A stretch of DNA of 64,000 bases from an uncultured Granulosicoccaceae bacterium. GTDB taxonomy: Bacteria; Pseudomonadota; Gammaproteobacteria; Granulosicoccales; Granulosicoccaceae. The stretch lies in contig CALAJN010000007.1 in assembly GCA_937922675.1 (NCBI GenBank), forward strand, positions 1 to 64,000, given 5' to 3'. Positions 39,097 to 49,562 of the stretch are shown in pieces (positions within the stretch are counted from its first letter, which is position 1; each line of letters starts with the position of its first letter). A program made the position numbers and the translations under genes. The notes beneath the pieces are model-generated. The model had not been told where the DNA came from. It searched no databases and was given only the letters and a program-made list of their open reading frames with translations.

Positions 39097-39896
39097 GTCG
39101 CTCTCACTCACGTATCGCGCTCGCCGTCGACTACGACGGTAGCGCGTTTTGTGGCTGGCAACGCCAGTCCCACAGCCCTTCGGTGCAACAGGCGGTCGAG
39201 ACTGCGCTAGCGGCAGTTGCCCGCGAACCGATTGTCTTGCACTGTGCCGGTCGGACCGATACCGGTGTGCACGCCTTGGCACAGGTATGCCACTTTGATG
39301 CGCCCGTCGATCGGCCACTGCGTGCCTGGAGTTTTGGTGTCAACAGCCACCTTCCTGCCAGTATTGCGGTGCATTGGGCGGCTGAGGTTGTGCCAGATTT
39401 TCATGCGCGTCATTCGGCCTTGGGTCGCTGTTATCGCTACACCATCCTCAACCGGGCCACCCGCTCTGGGTTGCATGCGGGACGAGTTGCCTGGGTGCGC
39501 GAGTCTCTGGACGCTGAGCGTATGCACAGGGCGGCTCAGTATCTGGTCGGCGAGCATGATTTCCAGAGTTTTCGAGCGGCAGAGTGTCAGGCCCGTCATG
39601 CGGTGCGTGAGATCACGCGAATCAGTGTCACCCGTTCGGGCCAATGCATCACGCTCGACATTGCTGCCAACGGCTTCTTGCACAATATGGTGCGAATCAT
39701 TGCGGGCTGCCTGATTGCGGTTGGTCAATCAGCCAGGGAGCCCGAATGGATCGCCGCGCTGTTGCGCGCCCGTGATCGGCGACTCGGTGGTGCTACAGCG
39801 CCGCCGGACGGCTTGGTTTTTTTGCAGGCGTGGTATCCGTCACATTTCGGAATTCCAGACTTCACGGACGAGACCCGTCCGGCCTGGAGACCCTAA
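39093..39896 (+). CDS. truA: tRNA pseudouridine(38-40) synthase, probable CTG start
   Basis: It shows IALAVDYDGSAFCGWQRQ, then the catalytic Asp in CAGRTDTGVHALAQV, FHARHSALGRCYRYTI, FRAAECQARH, NGFLHNMVRIIAG. The first ATG, GTG or TTG in frame is GTG 39183, which would remove the conserved N-terminal strand. The frame is open upstream only to 39048 with no usual start codon. CTG 39093 overlaps the fimV stop as CTGA, like a coupled ATGA, and gives about 267 residues, the family length. Confidence 0.88.
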   Translation: MSRSHSRIALAVDYDGSAFCGWQRQSHSPSVQQAVETALAAVAREPIVLHCAGRTDTGVHALAQVCHFDAPVDRPLRAWSFGVNSHLPASIAVHWAAEVVPDFHARHSALGRCYRYTILNRATRSGLHAGRVAWVRESLDAERMHRAAQYLVGEHDFQSFRAAECQARHAVREITRISVTRSGQCITLDIAANGFLHNMVRIIAGCLIAVGQSAREPEWIAALLRARDRRLGGATAPPDGLVFLQAWYPSHFGIPDFTDETRPAWRP

Positions 39897-39967
39897 ACTC
39901 GAGACCCGGAATCGACGTGTGTCAAGTGTCGTGAACAAGGCCGGTCATCTGGTATCTTGCAAAGGCT

Positions 39968-40675
39968 ATGGCTGGACGTACCCGAGTGAAGATCTGCGGC
40001 ATTACGCGTCTCGAGGATGCGCTCCAGGCGGCGCAACTCGGGGTAGATGCACTCGGCTTCGTTTTTGTGCCTGCCAGCGCCCGGTGCATTGAACTGGACA
40101 AGGCGGCAGCTATCATTGCAAGGCTGCCAGCTTTTGTGGTGCCCGTGGGGCTGTTCCTGGATGCGTCTGAGCGGGCTATCAGCGAGGCACTGCAGGCCAT
40201 CCCGAGCCTCGTGCCACAATTCCATGGGCGCGAGTCAGCCAGTGACTGCGAACGGTTCGGCAAGCCCTATCTCAAAGCGCTGGCGCTGGGGTCCGAGAGT
40301 GCAACGGGCGATGGCGCCGGTGCCACATCGATTGCCCCAAATGAAGCCACTGCCCGTATGACAGGTGAGGCGGCGCGACAGTTCACGCACGCCAAGGGCT
40401 TTCTGCTCGACAGTCACGCTCCGGGCGCTCTGGGGGGAACAGGCGTGGCTCTTGACTGGGATTCTTTGGGTGACGTCAAGGAAGCGCTCGATGACAGACC
40501 GATGATTCTCGCCGGTGGCCTTGCGCCGGATACGGTGGCAGAGGCTATCGTCAAGACACGCCCTTGGGCCGTCGACGTCAGCTCCGGAGTCGAGTCAGCC
40601 AAAGGTATAAAAGATGAAACAGCAATGCGCGCCTTCGTGGCTGCAGTTGCGCAAGCGGACAGTCAACCGGCTTGA
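39968..40675 (+). CDS. trpF: Phosphoribosylanthranilate isomerase
   Basis: 235 residues. It shows RVKICGITRLEDAL with the catalytic Cys, ALGFVFVPASAR, VGLFLDAS, DSHAPGALGGTG with the catalytic Asp, ILAGGLAPDTV, VDVSSGVES. It carries an Ala/Thr-rich insertion around residues 120-140 compared with the usual length. First of the trpFBA group. Confidence 0.95.
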   Translation: MAGRTRVKICGITRLEDALQAAQLGVDALGFVFVPASARCIELDKAAAIIARLPAFVVPVGLFLDASERAISEALQAIPSLVPQFHGRESASDCERFGKPYLKALALGSESATGDGAGATSIAPNEATARMTGEAARQFTHAKGFLLDSHAPGALGGTGVALDWDSLGDVKEALDDRPMILAGGLAPDTVAEAIVKTRPWAVDVSSGVESAKGIKDETAMRAFVAAVAQADSQPA

Positions 40676-40716
40676 TTCGCATTTCGTTCGCATTGAATGA
40701 AGAAGGATAAAATCGT

Positions 40717-41958
40717 ATGAACATCGAAACGCGAATCGACCATGGCGACAGCCCGGTTCGAACAGGCACGGCTCAACCGGACGGCAAGGGGCACTTTGGT
40801 GTCTATGGCGGAAGCTTCATCGCCGAGACCTTGATGGATCCGGTAGCAGAGCTTCAACAAGCCTACGAGCGCTACCGCAAGGACGATGAGTTCATTGCCG
40901 AGTTTGAATGGGAGCTGAAAAATTTTGTGGGGCGTCCCAATCCTCTGTATCACGCACGCCGCTGGTCAGACGAACTCGGTGGTGCGCAAATCTGGTTGAA
41001 GCGCGAAGATCTCAATCACACCGGTGCACACAAGATCAACAACACCGTCGGGCAAGCGCTGTTGGCGCGCCGGATGGGCAAAAAACGCATCATCGCCGAG
41101 ACTGGCGCGGGGCAACACGGTGTGGCTACAGCAACAGTGTGCGCTCGATGGGGCATGGAGTGCATTGTCTACATGGGCGCGGAGGACATCGTTCGTCAGG
41201 CGCCTAACGTGTTTCGAATGAAGCTGTTGGGTGCCACAGTTGTGCCTGTGGAGTCCGGGTCGCGCACGCTCAAGGATGCGCTCAACGAAGCCATGCGCGA
41301 TTGGGTGGGCAACGTAGACGACACCTTCTATATCATCGGCACAGCAGCTGGACCGCATCCCTACCCAACGATGGTGCGTGATTTCAACAGTGTGATTGGT
41401 CGTGAGATCAAGGAGCAGTCGATTGAGCATACCGGGCGTTTACCTGACGCTGTTATCGCCTGTGTGGGTGGCGGCAGCAACGCCATCGGAGCTTTCCATC
41501 CCTTTATCGAGGACAAGGAGGTCGCGCTGTACGGTATCGAGGCTGGAGGTGATGGTGTTGAGACCGGGCGCCATGCGGCACCGCTTACCGCAGGAAGGCC
41601 CGGTGTACTGCACGGCAATCGCACCTACCTGATGGAAGACGATGCTGGACAGATCATCGAGACGCATTCAGTATCCGCGGGGCTTGACTACCCGGGTGTC
41701 GGCCCCGAGCATGCCTGGCTGAAAGACATCGGGCGTGTGACCTACGATGCAGCAACTGATGATGAAGCCCTCGCTGCAACGCATACCCTGTGTCGCCTTG
41801 AAGGCATCATTCCAGCTCTCGAGTCAGCCCACGCACTGGCACATGCTGTCAAGCTTGCACCCACCATGGGCTCTGACAAAAATATTGTGGTGAACTTGTC
41901 CGGGCGCGGTGACAAGGACATCAACACCCTGGCTACGATTGAAGGCATGACGCTGTAA
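40717..41958 (+). CDS. trpB: Tryptophan synthase beta chain
   Basis: 413 residues, PLP enzyme. PLP Lys is in [13 protein letters not shown], phosphate loop [16 protein letters not shown]-domain region [18 protein letters not shown] lies 11 bases before the ATG. The stop overlaps the trpA start (TAATG). Confidence 0.97.
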   Translation: MNIETRIDHGDSPVRTGTAQPDGKGHFGVYGGSFIAETLMDPVAELQQAYERYRKDDEFIAEFEWELKNFVGRPNPLYHARRWSDELGGAQIWLKREDLNHTGAHKINNTVGQALLARRMGKKRIIAETGAGQHGVATATVCARWGMECIVYMGAEDIVRQAPNVFRMKLLGATVVPVESGSRTLKDALNEAMRDWVGNVDDTFYIIGTAAGPHPYPTMVRDFNSVIGREIKEQSIEHTGRLPDAVIACVGGGSNAIGAFHPFIEDKEVALYGIEAGGDGVETGRHAAPLTAGRPGVLHGNRTYLMEDDAGQIIETHSVSAGLDYPGVGPEHAWLKDIGRVTYDAATDDEALAATHTLCRLEGIIPALESAHALAHAVKLAPTMGSDKNIVVNLSGRGDKDINTLATIEGMTL

Positions 41959-42809
41959 TGCAAAACGCCATATCTCGTCGGCGTATTGCCGAGCGCTTTG
42001 GCGCAGACCCCTCTCGCAAGCTGCTCGTCCCGTACATCACCGCCGGTGATCCGGACCTGGACACCACACTTGCACTGATGCACACGTTGGTTGAAAACGG
42101 CGCTGATATCATCGAGCTGGGTATCCCGTTCTCCGACCCGATGGCCGATGGTCCGGTTATTCAGGCAGCCTGTGAACGGGCACTCGCGGGGGGCACGCGG
42201 CTGGTAGATGTGCTGGATGTGGTGGCGCGTTTTCGAAAGACCAATGACGAAACAGCTGTTGTGCTGATGGGCTACATGAATCCGCTCGAGCGCCTGGGCT
42301 ATGCCGAGTTTGCCGAACGCGCTGCAGCGGCTGGCGTGGATGGGGTGCTAACGGTTGATCTGCCACCTGAGGAATCAGCGGAGCTCGGTGTTGAACTGGA
42401 CAAAGCGGGCCTTGATGCGGTGTATCTGTTGTCACCGACAACACCTGATGCGCGACTGACTGCGGTTGCCGAGCGCGCCTCGGGCTACGTCTACTACGTG
42501 TCATTGAAAGGGGTTACAGGTGCTGCAAAACTCGACACCAGCGAGGTCGCCTCACGCGTCAAGCACATCAAGTCGCTCGTCAACCTGCCGGTGGCCGTAG
42601 GCTTCGGCATCCGTGATGCCAAATCAGCAGCCACTGTGGCTGCAACAGCCGATGCGGTGATCGTCGGTAGCGTTCTGGTTGCCATGGTCGGTGAGCACGG
42701 CTCTGACGCTGACGCCTTGCACGCCGCTGTCGGTGGGGCAGTTCGCAGTATGCGCGAAGCGATGGACGCTGCCACGGGTCCTGCCTGGGATCCGGCGCTG
42801 GAGGCCTGA
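41958..42809 (+). CDS. trpA: Tryptophan synthase alpha chain
   Basis: 283 residues. Catalytic Glu is in IIELGIPFSDPMADGPVIQ and Asp in GVLTVDLPPEE. It also has YYVSLKGVTG and GFGIRD. It cleaves indole-3-glycerol phosphate and passes indole to TrpB. Start coupled to trpB by one base. Confidence 0.97.
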   Translation: MQNAISRRRIAERFGADPSRKLLVPYITAGDPDLDTTLALMHTLVENGADIIELGIPFSDPMADGPVIQAACERALAGGTRLVDVLDVVARFRKTNDETAVVLMGYMNPLERLGYAEFAERAAAAGVDGVLTVDLPPEESAELGVELDKAGLDAVYLLSPTTPDARLTAVAERASGYVYYVSLKGVTGAAKLDTSEVASRVKHIKSLVNLPVAVGFGIRDAKSAATVAATADAVIVGSVLVAMVGEHGSDADALHAAVGGAVRSMREAMDAATGPAWDPALEA

Positions 42810-42869
42810 TTCTGGCCGATCCGAGTTGGGGGTAGTTGCCATCGCAACGCGCGGGACCATCTCCAAAAG

Positions 42870-42880
42870 GCTAGAATCGG
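42870..42880 (+). promoter_or_regulatory. Putative -10 region of accD
   Basis: GCTAGAATCGG, identical to the element before prfB, ends 25 bases before the accD start. No clear -35. Confidence 0.35.
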
Positions 42881-42905
42881 GCACCTCTGAATCCCGGTAC
42901 TTCCC

Positions 42906-43973
42906 GTGAGCGACGACGACACCGCCAAGCCTGTTGACAGAACCCCCGGCAGCGGGCGACGTATGAGCTGGTTCGAGCGCCTGATACCGGCGCGTATCGG
43001 CGCGCGTAATGATGATCGCAGCTCCGATCGTGGCAACGTGCCCGAGGGTCTATGGATCAAGTGTGACAACTGCGGTGAGGTGCTCTATCACGCTGAAATG
43101 GATCGCTCACAGGATGTGTGTACTTCCTGTGGCAGTCACATGCGCATCCGCGCGCGCAAGCGCCTCGAGCGCCTTCTGGACGCAAATAGCGGGGTGGAGA
43201 TCGGTGCCGAGATAGCGCCCGTTGATATCCTCAAGTTCAAGGATTCCAAACGCTACAAGGATCGCCTGACGCAGGCGCAACGTGACTCTGGCGAGACTGA
43301 TGCGCTGGTCGTGATGCACGGTACGCTGCATGGTGAGCCCGTGGTCGTTGCGGTATTTGATTTTGCGTTCATGGCGGGATCGATGGGTTCGGTAGTCGGT
43401 GAGCGCTTCTGCCGAGGCTGTGACTACGCGCTGGCGCACGAGCTGCCCTTCATCTGTTTCAGTGCCAGTGGCGGCGCGCGCATGCAGGAGGCCCTGTTTT
43501 CCCTACTGCAGATGGGCAAGACCAGTTCTCTGTTGACCCGCCTTGGCGAGCGCAGGCTTCCCTATATTTCGGTGCTTACCGATCCCACAATGGGCGGCGT
43601 CTCCGCGAGTCTGGCCATGCTCGGTGATGTCATCATTGCTGAGCCAGGCGCGCGTGTCGGCTTTGCCGGCCCCCGAGTCATCGAGCAAACCGTGCGCGAG
43701 AAGTTGCCCGAGGGGTTTCAGTCCGCAGAGTTCCTGCTTGAGCATGGCGCGATCGATCTGATCTGCGATCGGCGGCAAATGCGTGACACCCTGGCGCGTC
43801 TACTTGCCAAACTCTGTGACCGTGTTGCCCCGACGGGCGCACAATCGCCCGTCAACTCTGCTAACCAGAACACCGCGGTATCCGTAGATGCGTCGAGCGC
43901 TACCGCCGAGGACGCATCCGTTGACCACTCTGCGGGCGCGGCAGCGGACGGACCGGCAGGCGCGCCAACCTGA
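42906..43973 (+). CDS. accD: Acetyl-CoA carboxylase carboxyltransferase, beta subunit
   Basis: 355 residues from a GTG start. The N-terminal zinc ribbon has CDNC (about 57) and CTSC (about 76). The crotonase-like core has [42 protein letters not shown] and [14 protein letters not shown]. The last 55 residues are low-complexity Ala/Ser-rich and outside the usual fold. Commits carbon to fatty acid synthesis. folC follows 28 bases later. Confidence 0.96.
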   Translation: MSDDDTAKPVDRTPGSGRRMSWFERLIPARIGARNDDRSSDRGNVPEGLWIKCDNCGEVLYHAEMDRSQDVCTSCGSHMRIRARKRLERLLDANSGVEIGAEIAPVDILKFKDSKRYKDRLTQAQRDSGETDALVVMHGTLHGEPVVVAVFDFAFMAGSMGSVVGERFCRGCDYALAHELPFICFSASGGARMQEALFSLLQMGKTSSLLTRLGERRLPYISVLTDPTMGGVSASLAMLGDVIIAEPGARVGFAGPRVIEQTVREKLPEGFQSAEFLLEHGAIDLICDRRQMRDTLARLLAKLCDRVAPTGAQSPVNSANQNTAVSVDASSATAEDASVDHSAGAAADGPAGAPT

Positions 43974-44001
43974 GTCGGAGCTCGTTGGGAGCGTGCCATC
44001 C

Positions 44002-45270
44002 ATGATCACGAACGCACCGGAATCCCTGCCGGTGGAAGACGCGCTTGGCCGTATCGCGGCGGCCCATGGCGTGAGCATGGATCTCGGTCTTGAGCGCCTG
44101 CGCCGCGTTGCCGAAAGGGCAGGATTGCTCGACGTTGCAGTACCGCTTGCGATCGTGGCAGGCACCAACGGCAAGGGCTCCACAGTTGCCTGTCTTGAGA
44201 CGATCTGGCGTATGGCTGGGCGGCGCACGGGCGCTTTTACATCGCCGCACCTTGTCTTATTCAACGAGCGCATCAGGATCAATGGAAGGAATGCGACAGA
44301 TGATGAGATCCTGTCTGCACTGGACCGCGTGACGCCGTATATCGCCCCGGATACGCTCACCTACTTTGAGGCAGCGAGTCTTGCCGCAATGGTCTGTTTT
44401 CAGATGGCCGGGTGTGATGCGATTGTGTTGGAGGTTGGGCTTGGGGGCAGGTTGGATGCCGCGAACCTGTGGGACGCCGACGGGGCCATTCTGACCAGTG
44501 TCGCGCTGGATCATGCCGAGTGGCTGGGGACCGATCTGGGAGTGATTGCTACCGAGAAGGCTGCTGTGGCGCGCCGGGGCGGGGTGCTTGTGGTCGGTGA
44601 GCTGAACCCACCGGAGGCGCTTGCGCCCTGGGCGCAGCAGAATGGTGTGGAACTGGTATCGATTGAACCGGTGCTCAAGGACCTTGCGCCTCCGGCCCGA
44701 CTTGGCGGCGCTCACCACCACCGCAACGCCGCCTGCGCGGCGACCCTGGCGCTTGAAATGGTGTCACTGGTGCCGGTCAGTGAGGACGAAATACGACGCG
44801 GTCTGGCCGAGGCAAGCGTGCCCGGGCGGCTGCAGTCACTCAGCGTGGAGGGTGTTGATGCCGTGCTGGATGTGGCCCACAATCCGGCGGCTGCCGAGGC
44901 CTTGGCCAAGGCGCTTGAACCGGAACGCTTGCACGTGGTGTTCGCAGCCCTTGGCGATAAAGACATCGACGGGATTGCACAAGCCTTGATGCCCATCGCC
45001 CTCTCGATCGCCTGCCCGGGTATCGAGTCTGATCGATCTCTGAACCCTGACGAGCTTGCAGTCATGTTTGAACGCCATGCAGGCGAAGGTGTGTTGGTTG
45101 AATCTCATGTGTCGGTGCAGGCTGCCTGGGAGGCGGCGGCTGCACGTGCTCGTATCGACTCCGCGCGGGTCCTGGTAGTGGGCTCTCACGTCACCGCCGG
45201 TGAGTGGCTCGCTCGCTATGGTGCCAATGCAGGGCCGCCGAGCGAGCGGCGAGCCCCCTCCAATGAGTGA
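44002..45270 (+). CDS. folC: Folylpolyglutamate / dihydrofolate synthase
   Basis: 422 residues from ATG 44002, which has GGGAG upstream. A longer frame to 43888 would overlap accD. It shows P-loop AGTNGKGSTVACLE, TSPHLVLFNERIRING, FEAASLAAMVCF, LEVGLGGRLDAANLWD, HNPAAAEAL. It adds glutamates to folates. The end overlaps the SPOR gene by 8 bases. Confidence 0.95.
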   Translation: MITNAPESLPVEDALGRIAAAHGVSMDLGLERLRRVAERAGLLDVAVPLAIVAGTNGKGSTVACLETIWRMAGRRTGAFTSPHLVLFNERIRINGRNATDDEILSALDRVTPYIAPDTLTYFEAASLAAMVCFQMAGCDAIVLEVGLGGRLDAANLWDADGAILTSVALDHAEWLGTDLGVIATEKAAVARRGGVLVVGELNPPEALAPWAQQNGVELVSIEPVLKDLAPPARLGGAHHHRNAACAATLALEMVSLVPVSEDEIRRGLAEASVPGRLQSLSVEGVDAVLDVAHNPAAAEALAKALEPERLHVVFAALGDKDIDGIAQALMPIALSIACPGIESDRSLNPDELAVMFERHAGEGVLVESHVSVQAAWEAAAARARIDSARVLVVGSHVTAGEWLARYGANAGPPSERRAPSNE

Positions 45271-45871
45271 AGATCCGCTCGATCAGGAGGAGAGTACAGC
45301 CCAGCTTCGTCAGCGCTTGTGGGGTGCTGCTGTACTGATAGCCATCCTTGTCATCGTGTTGCCGCTGGTACTCGATGGCTCGGGTAGCGAAAGTCAGTTC
45401 AGGCGCGTGGAGCGCTTGCGTGAGGAGCCACCGCGGGTTTTGGGGGCGGACGGGCAGCTGGAGGTCGCACCTGCAGCAAGACCTGAGATCGCACCCCGAA
45501 CATCACCTGCCGAGCAACCATTTGACCCCGATGCGCCGCGCATTCGCGTCGGAGAAGATGATCCGCCGGACTACCTGCGACCTGCCGAAGAATCTGGGGC
45601 GTCGGATGAGCGGTCAATCAACCCCGCAGATGAACGCAATACTGCGTGGGTAGTGCAGGCGGGCAGCTTCGGTGACGAGAGTAATGCGATCGCCGTGCGT
45701 GACCGGCTGCGCCGAGCCGGGTTTCCAAGCTTTGTCAGCCCTGCAGGCGATACCCAGCGTGTGTTTCGAGTCCGCGTCGGGCCAATGATTGACGCGTTTC
45801 GCGCCCAGGTAACACGCGACGCTGTGATCGAGCTGCTCGGCCGTGATGCTATTGTGATGCCCTATCCATGA
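45263..45871 (+). CDS. dedD: SPOR-domain membrane protein (DedD-like)
   Basis: 202 residues. A short cytoplasmic tail, one membrane helix (LWGAAVLIAILVIVLPLVL), a Pro/Glu-rich periplasmic linker, and a C-terminal SPOR domain (AWVVQAGSFGDESNAIAVRDRL…VFRVRVGPM) that binds denuded septal peptidoglycan. The start overlaps the folC stop (ATGAGTGA). Position between folC and cvpA matches dedD of E. coli. Confidence 0.9.
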   Translation: MSEDPLDQEESTAQLRQRLWGAAVLIAILVIVLPLVLDGSGSESQFRRVERLREEPPRVLGADGQLEVAPAARPEIAPRTSPAEQPFDPDAPRIRVGEDDPPDYLRPAEESGASDERSINPADERNTAWVVQAGSFGDESNAIAVRDRLRRAGFPSFVSPAGDTQRVFRVRVGPMIDAFRAQVTRDAVIELLGRDAIVMPYP

Positions 45872-45977
45872 TTGAAAGACCGGTAACTGTCACGCCCATG
45901 ACTGTCAGCGCGAGCTGTCCGAGCTACACTTGCGACGCGGGCGTGGGTGAGCGCGTGAAACCAGACATCACCAGAAC

Positions 45978-46487
45978 GTGACCGGAATCGATATAGCCAT
46001 AATCGTCGTGCTGGTGGTGTCCGGCGTCATTAGCTACCTGCGCGGCTTTTTCCGAGAGGCGATCAGCCTTGCTACCTGGGTCGGGGCCATCCTGGTCACG
46101 CTGGCTTTCACCTCCAGATTTGCAACGCTGTTGCCGCGCGATACCATTCAGAGCCCGGCAGCACGTGCAACCATCAGCGCCATCGTGTTGTTTATCATCT
46201 GCCTCACCGTTGGATGGCTTGCCCGGTGGCTGTTGCTGCGCATCATGGCGGGTATGCCCTTGCGTATTGTTGACCGCATCATTGGTGTCTTCTTTGGTGT
46301 TGCCCGTGGCGTGGTGATCGTAGCCTTGTTGGTGCTGTCAGCACATCTCGCCCCTTCCTTGCAGCAGGAGACCTGGTGGAATGAGTCCCGCTTGTTGCCT
46401 CGATTTGATCAAATCGCACGAGTGATTCATAGACAATTGCCCCAGGATGTGGCTCAGCATTTCTTCTTCTCGCCGGTGTCGATCTGA
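45978..46487 (+). CDS. cvpA: CvpA-family membrane protein
   Basis: 169 residues with four membrane segments. It shows DIAIIVVLVVSGVISYLRGFFREAI, then two central helices and GFFREA-type and GVFFGVARGVVIV motifs typical of CvpA. GTG start. Upstream of purF as in E. coli. Linked to envelope integrity and purine gene expression in other species. Confidence 0.93.
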   Translation: MTGIDIAIIVVLVVSGVISYLRGFFREAISLATWVGAILVTLAFTSRFATLLPRDTIQSPAARATISAIVLFIICLTVGWLARWLLLRIMAGMPLRIVDRIIGVFFGVARGVVIVALLVLSAHLAPSLQQETWWNESRLLPRFDQIARVIHRQLPQDVAQHFFFSPVSI

Positions 46488-46546
46488 TTGTCGTCACCCT
46501 GACTGCAGCGGAGTTCTGATCCGCTTGCTGGAGTTCCATTCCTGAT

Positions 46547-48043
46547 ATGTGCGGCATTCTCGGCATAGTCGGTCGCGACGCGGTGTGCAGTCGTCTGTAC
46601 GACGGTTTAACCCTGCTACAGCATCGCGGGCAAGACGCAGCAGGTATTGCCACCTGCGACGATGGACGCCTTGTCTTGCGCAAAGGTTCAGGTCTGGTGC
46701 GCGATGTCTTTCGCCCGGCTGATCTGCAGCGACTGGTGGGCTCGCTTGGTATTGCGCATGTGCGCTATCCGACCGCAGGCAGCTCTGGGGATGCAGAGGC
46801 GCAACCGTTCTACGTCAACTCTCCGTATGGCATTGTCATGGGACACAACGGCAATCTGACCAACAGCGAGGCCTTGCAAGAGGAGCTCTACGCCTCGGAT
46901 TTTCGGCACATCAATACACGATCGGATAGCGAGGTCTTGCTTAACGTCTTCGCGCACGAGCTACAGGCGCTAGGCCCCTCGGGCAAGCTAAAGTCTCAAG
47001 ATGTTTTTGATACCGTTCGTGCTGTACACCGGCGCTGCAACGGTGCCTACGCCGTTATCGGCATGGTAGTTGGGCGCGGTGTGTTTGCCTTTCGCGACCC
47101 CCTCGGTATACGACCAGCGGTTATCGGCGTGCGTGAGACCGATGCAGGTACCGAGTATGCAGTGGCCTCGGAAAGCGTGGCGCTTCGCGGGCTGGGTTTT
47201 TCCTTGCTGCGTGATGTCGCGCCAGGGGAGGCGGTGTGGATCGATGTAAATGGTGAATTGCACGCGGAGCAATGCGCCGATGACCCGCACTTGATGCCTT
47301 GTTTGTTTGAGTTTGTCTACCTTGCGCGTCCTGACAGCATTCTTGATAATGTGTCGGTCTACAAGGCGCGCCTGCGGATGGGTGAATCCCTTGCACAAAA
47401 AATACTGCGTGAACGCCCTGACCACGACATCGATGTGGTCATCCCGATACCCGATACCAGTCGCACCTCGGCATTGGAGGTGGCGTTCAATCTGGGGGTA
47501 AAGTATCGCGAAGGCTTTATCAAGAATCGCTACATCGGCCGTACCTTTATCATGCCCGGGCAGGCCACGCGCCAGAAGAGCGTACGTCAGAAGCTCAGTG
47601 CTGTAGACCTTGAGTTTGCTGGCAAGAATGTGCTGCTGGTGGATGACTCGATCGTGCGCGGCACGACCTCAGGTCAGATTGTCGAGATGGCGCGAGATGC
47701 CGGTGCCAAAAACGTGTACATGGCGTCTGCTGCCCCACCTGTGCGTTATCCCAATGTCTATGGCATAGACATGCCGGCGGCCGAGGAATTGATTGCGCAC
47801 GGGCGCGATGTCGCCGAGATCGAGAAGCTGGTCGGTGCCGATTGGCTGGTCTATCAAGATCTTGAAGATCTCGAGGAGGCCGTGAGATACAGTCAACGGC
47901 CAATTGAGCACTTCGAGAGCGGTTGCTTTACTGGTCGTTACATCACCGGCGATGTTGACCATGAGTATCTGAGCAATCTTGAAGCGCGGCGTTCTGATTC
48001 AACGCGCCGCGAAATTTCAGAAGACGGTCTACTGGTTCTGTAG
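46547..48043 (+). CDS. purF: Amidophosphoribosyltransferase
   Basis: 498 residues. Cys2 after the initiator Met (MCGILGIVG) is the glutaminase nucleophile. It also shows [11 protein letters not shown] and [11 protein letters not shown]. The PRPP site is [22 protein letters not shown]. First committed step of purine synthesis. Convergent with the HD-GYP gene, 17 bases apart. Confidence 0.97.
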   Translation: MCGILGIVGRDAVCSRLYDGLTLLQHRGQDAAGIATCDDGRLVLRKGSGLVRDVFRPADLQRLVGSLGIAHVRYPTAGSSGDAEAQPFYVNSPYGIVMGHNGNLTNSEALQEELYASDFRHINTRSDSEVLLNVFAHELQALGPSGKLKSQDVFDTVRAVHRRCNGAYAVIGMVVGRGVFAFRDPLGIRPAVIGVRETDAGTEYAVASESVALRGLGFSLLRDVAPGEAVWIDVNGELHAEQCADDPHLMPCLFEFVYLARPDSILDNVSVYKARLRMGESLAQKILRERPDHDIDVVIPIPDTSRTSALEVAFNLGVKYREGFIKNRYIGRTFIMPGQATRQKSVRQKLSAVDLEFAGKNVLLVDDSIVRGTTSGQIVEMARDAGAKNVYMASAAPPVRYPNVYGIDMPAAEELIAHGRDVAEIEKLVGADWLVYQDLEDLEEAVRYSQRPIEHFESGCFTGRYITGDVDHEYLSNLEARRSDSTRREISEDGLLVL

Positions 48044-48060
48044 CAACTGCAACAACAGCA

Positions 48061-49449
48061 CTACATCATGCGCAGGCCAGCTCGCTGAAAGTCTCCAACA
48101 TCGATACCAAAGCTGCCATCGCTGTGCGTAGTCTTGACCTGGTAGACAGTACCTTCCTCATCCGTCTCCATCTTGAACAGATCCACGATACGCTGTGAGC
48201 AGGGCTCGTGCGCAGCGTCCAGGATGATGATGATGCGCGGACGCAGCTTGTCGTTGGTATTGGACAGCACTATGCCCACTTCACCATTGAGCATCTCGAC
48301 AATACTGCCTGGTGGGAAGATACCGACAGCATCGATAAAACGGATGACCAGATCCTCGTCAAATTGCTTGCCGCGCAGAGCATAGAGCTCTTGCAATGCG
48401 TCCGATGGCGATACCGCTTGTCGATAGGTCTGCGTTGTCGTCATCACATCGTAGGCTTCGGCGATAGAGACGATCTGTGCAAACATCGGGATGCTGTCAC
48501 TGGTGAGTTTGCGCGGATAGCCTGTGCCGTCTGGCCGCTCATGGTGCGAGTGCGCAACGTCCGCAGCACCTGACATCACCGATTTGGTTGAGACCAGAAT
48601 GTCGCGTCCGTACTGTGGATGCTTGCGCATCTCGGCGAGCTCGTCCGGCTCCAGTGGTCCTGCCTTGTTCAACACTTCTGTCGAGACACTGGTCTTGCCC
48701 ACATCGTGGAGCATGGCGCACACACCGATGTCCTCCATCTCACGGACCGACATCCCCATGGACTTGGCGACAACTATCGATAATGCAGACACGTTGAGTG
48801 AGTGCTGCGCTGTCCCTTCGTGCTTGGCCTGAATGCGGGTCAGCCAGACTGAGGCATCGGGATTGCGCAGAATACTATCGACGCAGCCGTTGACCGCTTG
48901 CTTGACCTTGCCCCCGTCTATCTGGGCTCCCAGGCGAATCTCTTCAAACAGCGAGCTGATCGCGTGGTTGGCAAGCTCGTGTACTTCCTCGGCAGCGCCA
49001 ATCTCGTCCTCGACCAGAACGCCTTCATCACGTGTTGACCCTACGCCCGCCGCAGGCAGGCCAGTGCTGGCACTTGCTTTTTCACCCAGTGAGAACTCGT
49101 CGTAGTCGACGAACACGTAGGAACATTCGTTTTGAACCGCAATCACGTCCGCCGTGGATTTCAGCTCCAGTCCCTGGAACATGAAGCTCGACTCTTCCCA
49201 AGGTTTGTCCAGTTCAACCACGAACATACCGACGCGCAGATCGGCAACATCCATGCGTTCGTTCAGCTTCCGCGTTTTTTTCGTGTGCGCACTCTTCACC
49301 GCGGACGTCCGTTTGCGCGGGCGTTGAGGTTCCTTTTCCTCCGATTTGAAGAGTTTTCCGAACACTAAAGTTGCGTGTACCTTTGAGCGATGAAAGCTTG
49401 TTTCCCGACCCACATCCAGCGGCCCCCGACCTTTAAACTTTAGGGTCAT
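48061..49449 (-). CDS. HD-GYP c-di-GMP phosphodiesterase with DUF3391
   Basis: About 462 residues from ATG 49449 (an upstream ATG 49545 is in frame). The DUF3391-like N-terminal part is DVADLRVGMFVVELDKPWEESSFMFQG. The HD-GYP domain has AQHSLNVSALSIVVAKSMGM, AMLHDVGKTSV, HHERPDGTGYP and IAEAYDVMTTTQTYR, so all metal and GYP residues look present. Predicted soluble. It would lower c-di-GMP, opposite to the GGDEF part of the 5-8 kb gene. Confidence 0.9.
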   Translation of the reverse strand: MTLKFKGRGPLDVGRETSFHRSKVHATLVFGKLFKSEEKEPQRPRKRTSAVKSAHTKKTRKLNERMDVADLRVGMFVVELDKPWEESSFMFQGLELKSTADVIAVQNECSYVFVDYDEFSLGEKASASTGLPAAGVGSTRDEGVLVEDEIGAAEEVHELANHAISSLFEEIRLGAQIDGGKVKQAVNGCVDSILRNPDASVWLTRIQAKHEGTAQHSLNVSALSIVVAKSMGMSVREMEDIGVCAMLHDVGKTSVSTEVLNKAGPLEPDELAEMRKHPQYGRDILVSTKSVMSGAADVAHSHHERPDGTGYPRKLTSDSIPMFAQIVSIAEAYDVMTTTQTYRQAVSPSDALQELYALRGKQFDEDLVIRFIDAVGIFPPGSIVEMLNGEVGIVLSNTNDKLRPRIIIILDAAHEPCSQRIVDLFKMETDEEGTVYQVKTTHSDGSFGIDVGDFQRAGLRMM

Positions 49450-49562
49450 ACGCCTTTTGGACCGGGCGTTGCTGCCGATTCGCCTGAAGCCTTGCCAAGG
49501 CGGGTTCTCAGCCCGAGCAGTTCGAGTTGGCGGCCTCCCGTCCAACGCGCGTACGAGGAGCC

